Assembly: GCA_964019695.1 (NCBI GenBank)
Contig: OZ026531.1
Location: 8,255,701 to 8,319,700, forward strand
Source: Loripinus fragilis
Lineage: Eukaryota; Mollusca; Bivalvia; Lucinida; Lucinidae
DNA length: 64,000 nucleotides
Reading direction: 5' to 3'
Shown: positions 51,544 to 63,803 of the stretch, in pieces
Layout of the letters: each line of letters starts with the position of its first letter
Numbering within the stretch: the stretch's first letter is position 1
Notes under the pieces: model-generated
Seen by the model: only the letters and a program-made list of their open reading frames with translations
Databases searched by the model: none
What the model was told of the DNA's origin: nothing
Translations under genes and position numbers: made by a program

Positions 51544-52350
51544 CTGCTGTGGGCAGCAAGCCAATTTTTTTCCAAAATGTTGACCTATAAAAGAGCTTAC
51601 TCGGGTGTGAAAATTATCATTGTGCGCGCGCGCCCCGGACCGCAATTATGATATTTCCTGTTTTCCCATAGGGCCCAAGGCAAATGGGGATAGCGGTTGT
51701 ACGCGCTTTCTAAGGCTCTGATCGCTTTTAGATTTTGCACGCGGATAGGGCCAACAGAGGCGCAGGTATTGCCATGCGCACCCGCCCGCAACAATGTTTC
51801 GATACCGAGTTATCGGGGTGTGGAAGTCCGCCGCCCCGAAGCTTTACGCGCTTCCGTCTCGCGAACTACTATTTTCATCATGCCCACACGGGCATCAGTT
51901 TGTAGTACCGGAGGCCGTCTACAAATGGTGAAAATTTCGAAGCGTTCCGTCGGGAAATTAAAAAGTTATGAGCATTAGAAGATCTTCCCATTAGGCCACA
52001 GTAGCCGATCCGGCCTAAAACTTGCGCGGGTCACTTTCACGGACGGGCTCGAAACTGGTGCCAGAAGTTAGCCCCCGACCAGAGCTTCATTGTGAGGCAT
52101 TGCGTAAAATTTTCCGTCCCCCGAGTGCCGAGCAAAAGCCCCTGAAAGGGCTTTCGGCACAATTTTCACGCCCTTATTTGAGCCACTTGTAGCCGAAGGA
52201 ATTTTGCGCAAATGACTGAGAGGTGCTCCTGGGCACTGCTCATCACTTTGCAATAGGTTCCGGGGCTTTTCGCGAAGGTCGCGTTTTCTCAAACTTTGAG
52301 GGCATTAGTGGGTGGGGTGTGAAAACCTCCGAATGCATGGTTCTCAGCTC
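51544..52350 (+). repeat. Shortened monomer, 807 bp (unit 64)
   Basis: Only one CCCATTAGGC is present, at 51987-51996, so one 10-bp copy has been lost. In addition the T run near 51565 is T7 rather than T8. Together these account for the 11-bp shortfall. Confidence 0.9.
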
Positions 52351-53901
52351 CTGCTGTTGGCAGCAAGCCAATTTTTTTTCCAAAATGTTGACCTATAAAA
52401 GAGCTTACTCGGGTGTGAAAATTATCATTGTGCGCACGCGCCCCGGACCGCAATTATGATATTTCCTGTTTTCCCATAGGGCCCAAGGCAAATGGGGATA
52501 GCGGTTGTACGCGCTTTCTAAGGCTCTGATCGCTTTTAGATTTTGCACGCGGATAGGGCCAACAGAGGCGCAGGTATTGCCATGCGCACCCGCCCGCAAC
52601 AATGTTTCGATACCGAGTTATCGGGGTGTGGAAGTCCGCCGCCCCGAAGCTTTACGCGCTTCTGTCTCGCGAACTACTATTTTCATCATGCCCACACGGG
52701 CATCAGTTTGTAGTACCGGAGGCCGTCTACAAATGGTGAAAATTTCAAAGCGTTCCGTCGGGAAATAAAAAAGTTATGAGCATTAGAAGATCTTCCCATT
52801 AGGCCCCATTAGGCCACAGTAGCCGATCCGGCCTAAAACTTGAGCGGGTCACTTTCACGGACGGGCTCGAAACTAGTGCCAGAAGTTAGCCCCCGACCAG
52901 AGCTTCATTGTGAGGCATTGCGTAAAATTTTCCGTCCCCCGAGTGCCGAGCAATAGCCCCTGAAAGGGCTTTCGGCACAATATTCACGCCCTTATTTGAG
53001 CCACTTGTAGCCGAAGGAATTTTGCGCAAATGACTGAGAGGTGCTCCTGGGCACTGCTCATCACTTTGCAATAGGTTCCGGGGCTTTTCGCAAAGGTCGC
53101 GTTTTCTCAAACTTTGAGGGCATTAGTGGGTGGGGTGTGAAAACCTCCGAATGCATGGTTCTCAGCTCCTGCTGTGGGCAGCAAGCCAATTTTTTTTCCA
53201 AAATGTTGACCTATAAATGAGCTTACTCGGGTGTGAAAATTATCATTGTGCGCGCGCGCCCCGGACCGCAATTATGATATTTCCTGTTTTTCCATAGGGC
53301 CCAAGGCAAATGGGGATAGCGGTTGTACGCGCTTTCTAAGGCTCTGATCGCTTTTAGATTTTGCACGCGGATAGGGCCAACAGAGGCGCAGGTATTGCCA
53401 TGCGCACCAGCCCGCAACAATGTTTCGATACCGAGTTATCGGGGTGTGGAAGTCCGCCGCCCCGAAGCTTTACGCGCTTCCGTCTCGCGAACTACTATTT
53501 TCATCATGCCCACACGGGCATCAGTTTGTAGTACCGGAGGCCGTCTACAAATGGTGAAAATTTCAAAGCGTTCCGTCGGGAAATTAAAAAGTTATGAGCA
53601 TTAGAAGATCTTCCCATTAGGCCCCATTAGGCCACAGTAGCCGATCCGGCCTAAAACTTGCGTGGGTCACTTTCACGGACGGGCTCGAAACTGGTGCCAG
53701 AAGTTGGCCCCCGACCAGAGCTTCATTGTGAGGCATTGCGTAAAATTTTCCGTCCCCCGAGTGCCGAGCAATAGCCCCTGAAAGGGCTTTCGGCACAATT
53801 TTCACGCCCTTATTTGAGCCACTTGTAGCCGAAGGAATTTTGCGCAAATGACTGAGAGGTGCTCCTGGGCACTGCTCATCACTTTGCAATAGGTTCCGGG
53901 G

Positions 53902-55322
53902 GTTTTCGCGAAGGTCGCGTTTTCTCAAACTTTGAGGGCATTAGTGGGTGGGGTGTGAAAACCTCCGAATGCATGGTTCTCAGCTCCTGCTGTGGGCAGC
54001 AAGCCAATTTTTTTTCCAAAATGTTGACCTATAAAAGAGCTTACTCGGGTGTGAAAATTATCATTGTGCGCGCGCGCCCCGGACCGCAATTATGATATTT
54101 CCTGTTTTCCCATAGGGCCCAAGGCAAATGGGGATAGCGGTTGTACGCGCTTTCTAAGGCTCTGATCGCTTTTAGATTTTGCACGCGGATAGGGCCAACA
54201 GAGGCGCAGGTATTGCCATGCGCACCCGCCCGCAACAATGTTTCGATACCGAGTTATCGGGGTGTGGAAGTCCGCCGCCCCGAAGCTTTACGCGCTTCCG
54301 TCTCGCGAACTACTATTTTCATCATGCCCACACGGGCATCAGTTTGTAGTACCGGAGGCCGTCTACAAATGGTGAAAATTTCAAAGCGTTCCGTCGGGAA
54401 ATTAAAAAGTTATGAGCATTAGAAGATCTTCCCATTAGGCCCCATTAGGCCACAGTAGCCGATCCGGCCTAAAACTTGCGCGGGTCACTTTCACGGACGG
54501 GCTCGAAACTGGTGCCAGAAGTTAGCCCCCGACCAGAGCTTCATTGTGAGGCATTGCGTAAAATTTTCCGTCCCCCGAGTGCCGAGCAATAGCCCCTGAA
54601 AGGGCTTTCGGCACAATTTTCATGCCCTTATTTGAGCCACTTGTAGCCGAAGGAATTTTGGGCAAATGACTGAGAGGTGCTCCTGGGCACTGCTCATCAT
54701 TTTGCAATAGGTTCCGGGGCTTTTCGCGAAGGTCGCGTTTTCTCAAACTTTGAGGGCATTAGTGGGTGGGGTGTGAAAACCTCCGAATGCATGGTTCTCA
54801 GCTCCTGCTGTGGGCAGCAAGCCAATTTTTTTTCCAAAATGTTGACCTATAAAAGAGCTTACTCGGGTGTGAAAATTATCATTGTGCGCGCGCGCCCCGG
54901 ACCGCAATTATGATATTTCCTGTTTTCCCATAGGGCCCAAGGCAAATGGGGATAGCGGTTGTACGCGCTTTCTAAGGCTCTGATTGCTTTTAGATTTTGC
55001 ACGCGGATAGGGCCAACAGAGGCGCAGGTATTGCCATGCGCACCCGCCCGCAACAATGTTTCGATACCGAGTTATCGGGGTGTGGAAGTCTGCCGCCCCG
55101 AAGCTTTACGCGCTTCCGTCTCGCGAACTACTATTTTCATCATGCCCACATGGGCATCAGTTTGTAGTACTGGAGGCCGTCTACAAATGGTGAAAATTTC
55201 AAAGCGTTCCGTCGGGAAATTAAAAAGTTATGAGCATTAGAAGATCTTCCCATTAGGCCCCATTAGGCCACAGTAGCCGATCCGGCCTAAAACTTGCGCG
55301 GGTCACTTTCACAGACGGGCTT
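53902..55322 (+). repeat. 10-unit duplication C, left block (units 66-68)
   Basis: Rare variants shared with 62083-63503 at a spacing of 8,181 bp: CCGGGGGTTTTCG (53902), CACATGGGCATC (55151), and the linked pair CACAGACGGG plus GGCTTGAAAC (55313, 55322). The spacing equals ten units plus the one-base insertion in unit 71. The unit between the markers (unit 67) shows no special resemblance to unit 77, so the match is patchy. Confidence 0.7.
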
Positions 55323-58300
55323 GAAACTGGTGCCAGAAGTTAGCCCCCGACCAGAGCTTCATTGTGAGGCATTGCGTAAAATTTTCCGTCCCCCGAGTGC
55401 CGAGCAATAGCCCCTGAAAGGGCTTTCGGCACAATTTTCACGCCCTTATTTGAGCCACTTGTAGCCGAAGGAATTTTGCGCAAATGACTGAGAGGTGCTC
55501 CTGGGCACTGCTCATCACTTTGCAATAGGTTCCGGGGCTTTTCGCGAAGGTCGCGTTTTCTCAAACTTTGAGGGCATTAGTGGGTGGGGTGTGAAAACCT
55601 CCGAATGCATGGTTCTCAGCTCCTGCTGTGGGCAGCAAGCCAATTTTTTTTCCAAAATGTTGACCTATAAAAGAGCTTACTCGGGTGTGAAAATGATCAT
55701 TGTGCGCGCGCGCCCCGGACCGCAATTATGATATTTCCTGTTTTCCCATAGGGCCCAAGGCAAATGGGGATAGCGGTTGTACGCGCTTTCTAAGGCTCTG
55801 ATCGCTTTTAGATTTTGCACGCGGATAGGGCCAACAGAGGCGCAGGTATTGCCATGCGCACCCGCCCGCAACAATGTTTCGATACCGAGTTATCGGGGTG
55901 TGGAAGTCCGCCGCCCCGAAGCTTTACGCGCTTCCGTCTCGCGAACTACTATTTTCATCATGCCCACACGGGCATCAGTTTGTAGTACCGGAGGCTGTCT
56001 ACAAATGGTGAAAATTTCAAAGCGTTCCGTCGGGAAATTAAAAAGTTATGAGCATTAGAAGATCTTCCCATTAGGCCCCATTAGGCCACAGTAGCCGATC
56101 CGGCCTAAAACTTGCGCGGGTCACTTTCACGGACGGGCTCGAAACTGGTGCCAGAAGTTAGCCCCCGACCAGAGCTTCATTGTGAGGCATTGCGTAAAAT
56201 TTTCCGTCCCCCGAGTGCCGAGCAATAGCCCCTGAAAGGGCTTTCGGCACAATTTTCATGCCTTTATTTGAGCCACTTGTAGCCGAAGGAATTTTGCGCA
56301 AATGACTGAGAGGTGCTCCTGGGCACTGCTCATCACTTTGCAATAGGTTCCGGGGCTTTTCGCGAAGGTCGCGTTTTCTCAAACTTTGAGGGCATTAGTG
56401 GGTGGGGTGTGAAAACCTCCGAATGCATGGTTCTCAGCTCCTGCTGTGGGCAGCAAGCCATTTTTTTTTCCAAAATGTTGACCTATAAAAGAGCTTACTC
56501 GGGTGTGAAAATTATCATTGTGCGCGCGCGCCCCGGACCACAATTATGATATTTCCTGTTTTCCCATAGGGCCCAAGGCAAATGGGGATAGCGGTTGTAC
56601 GCGCTTTCTAAGGCTCTGATCGCTTTTAGATTTTGCACGCGGATAGGGCCAACAGAGGCGCAGGTATTGCCATGCGCACCCGCCCGCAACAATGTTTCGA
56701 TACCGAGTTATCGGGGTGTGGAAGTCCGCCGCCCCAAAGCTTTACGCGCTTCTGTCTCGCGAACTACTATTTTCATCATGCTCACACGTGCATCAGTTTG
56801 TAGTACCGGAGGCCGTCTACAAATGGTGAAAATTTCAAAGCGTTCCGTCGGGAAATTAAAAAGTTATGAGCATTAGAAGATCTTCCCATTAGGCCCCATT
56901 AGGCCACAGTAGCCGATCCGGCCTAAAACTTGCGCGGGTCACTTTCACAGACGGGCTCGAAACTGGTGCCAGAAGTTAGCCCCCGACCAGAGCTTCATTG
57001 TGAGGCATTGCGTAAAATTTTCCGTCCCCCGAGTGCCGAGCAATAGCCCCTGAAAGGGCTTTCGGCACAATTTTCACGCCCTTATTCGAGCCACTTGTAG
57101 CCGAAGGAATTTTGCGCAAATGACTGAGAGGTGCTCCTGGGCACTGCTAATCACTTTGCAATAGGTTCCGGGGCTTTTCGCGAAGGTCGCGTTTTCTCAA
57201 ACTTTGAGGGCATTAGTGGGTGGGGTGTGAAAACCTCCGAATGCATGGTTCTCAGCTCCTGCTGTGGGCAGCAAGCCAATTTTTTTTACCAAAATGTTGA
57301 CCTATAAAAGAGCTTACTCGGGTGTGAAAATTATCATTGTGCGCGCGCGCCCCGGACCGCAATTATGATATTTCCTGTTTTCCCATAGGGCCCAAGGCAA
57401 ATGGGGATAGCGGTTGTACGCGCTTTCTAAGGCTCTGATCGTTTTTAGATTTTGCACGCGGATAGGGCCAACAGAGGCGCAGGTATTGCCATGCGCACCC
57501 GCCCGCAACAATGTTTCGATACCGAGTTATCGGGGTGTGGAAGTCCGCCGCCCCGAAGCTTTACGCGCTTCCGTCTCGCGAACAACTATTTTCATCATGC
57601 CCACACGGGCATCAGTTTGTATTACCGGAGGCCGTCTACAAATGGTGAAAATTTCAAAGCGTTCCGTCGGGAAATTAAAAAGTTATGAGCATTAGAAGAT
57701 CTTCCCATTAGGCCCCATTAGGCCACAGTAGCCGATCCGGCCTAAAACTTGCGCGGGTCACTTTCACGGACGGGCTCGAAACTGGTGCCAGAAGTTAGCC
57801 CCCGACCAGAGCTTCATTGTGAGGCATTGCGTAAAATTTTCCGTCCCCCGAGTGCCGAGCAATAGCCCCTGAAAGGGCTTTCGGCACAATTTTCACGCCC
57901 TTATTTGAGCCACTTGTAGCCGAAGGAATTTTGCGCAAATGACTGAGAGGTGCTCCTGGGCACTGCTCATCACTTTGCAATAGGTTCCGGGGCTTTTCGC
58001 GAAGGTCGCGTTTTCTCAAACTTTGAGGGCATTAGTGGGTGGGGTGTGAAAACCTCCGAATGCATGGTTCTCAGCTCCTGCTGTGGGCAGCAAGCCAATT
58101 TTTTTTCCAAAATGTTGACCTATAAAAGAGCTTACTCGGGTGTGAAAATTATCATTGTGCGCGCGCGCCCCGGACCGCAATTATGATATTTCCTGTTTTC
58201 CCATAGGGCCCAAGGCAAATGGGGATAGCGGTTGTACGCGCTTTCTAAGGCTCTGATCGCTTTTAGATTTTGCACGCGGATAGGGCCAACAGAGGTGCAG

Positions 58301-61300
58301 GTATTGCCATGCGCACCCGCCCGCAACAATGTTTCGATACCGAGTTATCGGGGTGTGGAAGTCCGCCGCCCCGAAGCTTTACCCGCTTCCGTCTCGCGAA
58401 CTACTATTTTCATCATGCCCACACGGGCATCAGTTTGTAGTACCGGAGGCCGTCTACAAATGGTGAAAATTTCAAAGCGTTCCGTCGGGAAATTAAAAAG
58501 TTATGAGCATTAGAAGATCTTCCCATTAGGCCCCATTAGGCCACAGTAGCCGATCCGGCCTAAAACTTGCGCGGGTCACTTTCACGGACGGGCTCGAAAC
58601 TGGTGCCAGAAGTTAGCCCCCGACCAGAACTTCATTGTGAGGCATTGCGTAAAATTTTCTGTCCCCCGAGTGCCGAGCAATAGCCCCTGAAAGGGCTTTC
58701 GGCACAATTTTCACGCCCTTATTTGAGCCACTTGTAGCCGAAGGAATTTTGCGCAAATGACTGAGAGGTGCTCCTGGGCACTGCTCATCACTTTGCAATA
58801 GGTTCCGGGGCTTTTCGCGAAGGTCGCGTTTTCTCAAACTTTGAGGGCATTAGTGGGTGGGGTGTGAAAACCTCCGAATGCATGGTTCTCAGCTCCTGCT
58901 GTGGGCAGCAAGCCAATTTTTTTTCCAAAATGTTGACCTATAAAAGAGCTTACTCGGGTGTGAAAATTATCATTGTGCGCGCGCGCCCCGGACCGCAATT
59001 ATGATATTTCCTGTTTTCCCATAGGGCCCAAGGCAAATGGGGATAGCGGTTGTACGCGCTTTCTAAGGCTCTGATCGCTTTTAGATTTTGCACGCGGATA
59101 GGGCCAACAGAGGCGCAGGTATTGCCATGCGCACCCGCCCGCAACAATGTTTCGATACCGAGTTATCGTGGTGTGGAAGTCCGCCGCCCCGAAGCTTTAC
59201 GCGCTTCCGTCTCGCGAACTACTATTTTCATCATGCCCACACGGGCATCAGTTTGTAGTACCGGAGGCCGTCTACAAATGGTGAAAATTTCAAAGCGTTC
59301 CGTCGGGAAATTAAAAAGTTATGAGCATTAGAAGATCTTCCCATTAGGCCCCATTAGGCCACAGTAGCCGATCCGGCCTAAAACTTGCGCGGGTCACTTT
59401 CACGGACGGGCTCGAAACTGGTGTCAGAAGTAAGCCCCCGACCAGAGCTTCATTGTGAGGCATTGCGTAAAATTTTCCGTCCCCCGAGTGCCGAGCAATA
59501 GCCCCTGAAAGGGCTTTCGGCACAATTTTCACGCCCTTATTTGAGCCACTTGTAGCCGAAGGAATTTTGCGCAAATGACTGAGAGGTGCTCCTGGCCACT
59601 GCTCATCACTTTGCAATAGGTTCCGGGGGTTTTCGCGAAGGTCGCGTTTTCTCAAACTTTGAGGGCATTAGTGGGTGGGGTGTGAAAACCTCCGAATGCA
59701 TGGTTCTCAGCTCCTGCTGTGGGCAGCAAGCCAATTTTTTTTCCAAAATGTTGACCTATAAAAGAGCTTACTCGGGTGTGAAAATTATCATTGTGCGCGC
59801 GCGCCCCGGACCGCAATTATGATATTTCCTGTTTTCCCATAGGGCCCAAGGCAAATGGGGATAGCGGTTGTACGCGCTTTCTAAGGCTCTGATCGCTTTT
59901 AGATTTTGCACGCGGATAGGGCCAACAGAGGCGCAGGTATTGCCATGCGCACCCGCCCGCAACAATGTTTCGATACCGAGTTATCGGGGTGTGGAAGTCC
60001 GCCGCCCCGAAGCTTTATGCGCTTCCGTCTCGCGAACTACTATTTTCATCATGCCCACACGGGCATCAGTTTGTAGTACCGGAGGCCGTCTACAAATGGT
60101 GAAAATTTCAAAGCGTTCCGTCGGGAAATTAAAAAGTTATGAGCATTAGAAGATCTTCCCATTAGGCCCCATTAGGCCACAGTAGCCGATCCGGCCTAAA
60201 ACTTGCGCGGGTCACTTTCACGGACGGGCTCGAAACTGGTGCCAGAAGTTAGCCCCCGACCAGAGCTTCATTGTGAGGCATTGCGTAAAATTTTCCGTCC
60301 CCCGAGTGCCGAGCAATAGCCCCTGAAAGAGCTTTCGGCACAATTTTCACGCCCTTATTTGAGCCACTTGTAGCCGAAGGAATTTTGCGCAAATGACTGA
60401 GAGGTGCTCCTGGGCACTGCTCATCACTTTGCAATAGGTTCCGGGGCTTTTCGCGAAGGTCGCGTTTTCTCAAACTTTGAGGGCATTAGTGGGTGGGGTG
60501 TGAAAACCTCCGAATGCATGGTTCTCAGCTCCTGCTGTGGGCAGCAAGCCAATTTTTTTTCCAAAATGTTGACCTATAAAAGAGCTTACTCGGGTGTGAA
60601 AATTATCATTGTGCGCGCGCGCCCCGGACCGCAATTATGATATTTCCTGTTTTCCCATAGGGCCCAAGGCAAATGGGGATAGCGGTTGTACGCGCTTTCT
60701 AAGGCTCTGATCGCTTTTAGATTTTGCACGCGGATAGGGCCAACAGAGGCGCAGGTATTGCCATGCGCACCCGCCCGCAACAATGTTTCGATACCGAGTT
60801 ATCGGGGTGTGGAAGTCCGCCGCCCCGAAGCTTTACGCGCTTCCGTCTCGCGAACTACTATTTTCATCATGCCCACACGGGCATCAGTTTGTAGTACCGG
60901 AGGCCGTCTACAAATGGTGAAAATTTCAAAGCGTTCCGTCGGGAAATTAAAAAGTTATGAGCATTAGAAGATCTTCCCATTAGGCCCCATTAGGCCACAG
61001 TAGCCGATCCGGCCTAAAACTTGCGCGGGTCACTTTCACGGACGGGCTCGAAACTGGTGCCAGAAGTTAGCCCCCGACCAGAGCTTCATTGTGAGGCATT
61101 GCGTAAAATTTTCCATCCCCCGAGTGCCGAGCAAAAGCCCCTGAAAGGGCTTTCGGCACAATTTTCACGCCCTTATATGAGCCACTTGTAGCCGAAGGAA
61201 TTTTGCGCAAATGACTGAGAGGTGCTCCTGGGCACTGCTCATCACTTTGCAATAGGTTCCGGGGCTTTTCGCGAAGGTCGCGTTTTCTCAAACTTTGAGG

Positions 61301-61349
61301 GCATTAGTGGGTGGGGTGTGAAAACCTCCGAATGCATGGTTCTCAGCTC

Positions 61350-62167
61350 CTGCTGTTGGCAGCAAGCCAATTTTTTTTCCAAAATGTTGACCTATAAAAG
61401 AGCTTACTCGGGTGTGAAAATTATCATTGTGCGCGCGCGCCCCGGACCGCAATTATGATATTTCCTGTTTTCCCATAGGGCCCAAGGCAAATGGGGATAG
61501 CGGTTGTACGCGCTTTCTAAGGCTCTGATCGCTTTTAGATTTTGCACGCGGATAGGGCCAACAGAGGCGCAGGTATTGCCATGCGCACCCGCCCGCAACA
61601 ATGTTTCGATACCGAGTTATCGGGGTGTGGAAGTCCGCCGCCCCGAAGCTTTACGCGCTTCTGTCTCGCGAACTACTATTTTCATCATGCCCACACGGGC
61701 ATCAGTTTGTAGTACCGGAGGCTGTCTACAAATGGTGAAAATTTCAAAGCGTTCCGTCGGGAAATTAAAAAGTTATGAGCATTAGAAGATCTTCCCATTA
61801 GGCCCCATTAGGCCACAGTAGCCGATCCGGCCTAAAACTAGCGCGGGTCACTTTCACGGACGGGCTCGAAACTGGTGCCAGAAGTTAGCCCCCGACCAGA
61901 GCTTCATTGTGAGGCATTGCGTAAAATTTTCCGTCCCCCGAGTGCCAAGCAATAGCCCCTGAAAGGGCTTTCGGCACAATTTTCACGCCCTTATTTGAGC
62001 CACTTGTAGCCGAAGGAATTTTGCGCAAATGACTGAGAGGTGCTCCTGGGCACTGCTCATCACTTTGCAATAGGTTCCGGGGGTTTTCGCGAAGGTCGCG
62101 TTTTCTCAAACTTTGAGGGCATTAGTGGGTGGGGTGTGAAACCCTCCGAATGCATGGTTCTCAGCTC
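61350..62167 (+). repeat. Mosaic monomer (unit 76)
   Basis: The left part carries CTGCTGTTGG (61357) and CTTCTGTCTC (61662). Together with AGCAAAAGCC (61135) in the preceding unit, these match 52136-52663 at a spacing of 8,999 bp, that is 11 units. The right part carries CCGGGGGTTTTCG (62083), which matches unit 66 at 8,181 bp, that is 10 units. A third change, GAGGCTGTCT (61722), matches unit 69 near 55995 at 7 units. The jump in spacing inside one unit is the expected footprint of unequal exchange or gene conversion. Confidence 0.6.
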
Positions 62168-63503
62168 CTGCTGTGGGCAGCAAGCCAATTTTTTTTCCAA
62201 AATGTTGACCTATAAAAGAGCTTACTCGGGTGTGAAAATTATCATTGTGCGCGCGCGCCCCGGACCGCAATTATGATATTTCCTGTTTTCCGATAGGGCC
62301 CAAGGCAAATGGGGATAGCGGTTGTACGCGCTTTCTAAGGCTCTGATCGCTTTTAGATTTTGCACGCGGATAGGGCCAACAGAGGCGCAGGTATTGCCAT
62401 GCGCACCCGCCCGCAACAATGTTTCGATACCGAGTTATCGGGGTGTGGAAGTCCGCCGCCCCGAAGATTTACGCGCTTCCGTCTCGCGAACTACTATTTT
62501 CATCATGCCCACACGGGCATCAGTTTGTAGTACCGGAGGCCGTCTACAAATGGTGAAAATTTCAAAGCGTTCCGTCGGAGAATTAAAAAGTTATGAGCAT
62601 TAGAAGATCTTCCCATTAGGCCCCATTAGGCCACAGTAGCCGATCCGGCCTAAAACTTGCGCGGGTCACTTTCACGGACGGGCTCGAAACTGGTGCCAGA
62701 AGTTAGCCCCCGACCAGAGCTTCATTGTGAGGCATTGCGTCAAATTTTCCGTCCCCCGAGTGCCGAGCAATAGCCCCTGAAAGGGCTTTCGGCACAATTT
62801 TCACGCCCTTATTTGAGCCACTTGTAGCCGAAGGAATTTTGCGCAAATGACTGAGAGGTGCTCCTGGGCACTGCTCATCACTTTGCAATAGGTTCCGGGG
62901 CTTTTCGCGAAGGTCGCGTTTTCTCAAACTTTGAGGGCATTAGTGGGTGGGGTGTGAAAACCTCCGAATGCATGGTTCTCAGCTCCTGCTGTGGGCAGCA
63001 AGCCAATTTTTTTTCCAAAATGTTGACCTATAAAAGAGCTTACTCGGGTGTGAAAATTATCATTGTGCGCGCGCGCCCCGGACCGCAATTATGATATTTC
63101 CTGTTTTCCCATAGGGCCCAAGGCAAATGGGGATAGCGGTTGTACGCGCTTTCTAAGGCTCTGATCGCTTTTAGATTTTGCACGCGGATAGGGCCAACAG
63201 AGGCGCAGGTATTGCCATGCGCACCCGCCCGCAACAATGTTTCGATACCGAGTTATCGGGGTGTGGAAGTCCGCCGCCCCGAAGCTTTACGCGCTTCCGT
63301 CTCGCGAACTACTATTTTCATCATGCCCACATGGGCATCAGTTTGTAGTACCGGAGGCCGTCTACAAATGGTGAAAATTTCAAAGCGTTCCGTCGGGAAA
63401 TTAAAAAGTTATGAGCATTAGAAGATCTTCCCATTAGGCCCCATTAGGCCACAGAAGCCGATCCGGCCTAAAACTTGCGCGGGTCACTTTCACAGACGGG
63501 CTT
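62083..63503 (+). repeat. 10-unit duplication C, right block (units 76-78)
   Basis: This is the partner of 53902-55322. It carries the same G run and the same linked pair of changes. Two of the shared changes are CpG transitions, which can recur independently, so the G-run change and the linkage carry most of the weight. Confidence 0.65.
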
Positions 63504-63803
63504 GAAACTGGTGCCAGAAGTTAGCCCCCGACCAGAGCTTCATTGTGAGGCATTGCGTAAAATTTTCCGTCCCCCGAGTGCCGAGCAATAGCCCCTGAAA
63601 GGGCTTTCGGCACAATTTTCACGCCCTTATTTGAGCCACTTGTAGCCGAAGGAATTTTGCGCAAATGACTGAGAGGTGCTCCAGGGCACTGCTCATCACT
63701 TTGCAATAGGTTCCGGGGCTTTTCGCGAAGGTCGCGTTTTCTCAAACTTTGAGGGCATTAGTGGGTGGGGTGTGAAAACCTCCGAATGCATGGTTCTCAG
63801 CTC

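Larger units (their letters stand above)
1..63803 (+). repeat. Register of unit start positions in the array
   Basis: Units are phased on the CTGCTGTGGG at position 1. Starts: 1, 819, 1637, 2455, 3273, 4091, 4909, 5727, 6555, 7373, 8191, 9009, 9827, 10644, 11462, 12279, 13096, 13914, 14732, 15550, 16368, 17186, 18004, 18822, 19640, 20458, 21276, 22094, 22913, 23731, 24550, 25368, 26186, 27004, 27822, 28640, 29458, 30276, 31094, 31912, 32731, 33549, 34368, 35185, 36002, 36820, 37638, 38456, 39274, 40093, 40911, 41729, 42547, 43365, 44183, 45001, 45819, 46638, 47456, 48274, 49092, 49909, 50726, 51544, 52351, 53169, 53987, 54805, 55623, 56441, 57259, 58078, 58896, 59714, 60532, 61350, 62168, 62986. 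The phase is arbitrary. Unit numbers used elsewhere (unit 1 to unit 78) follow this list. Non-818 units are 8 (828), 64 (807), 13, 15, 16, 43, 44, 61 and 62 (817), and 28, 30, 40, 42, 49, 57 and 71 (819). Confidence 0.9.
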
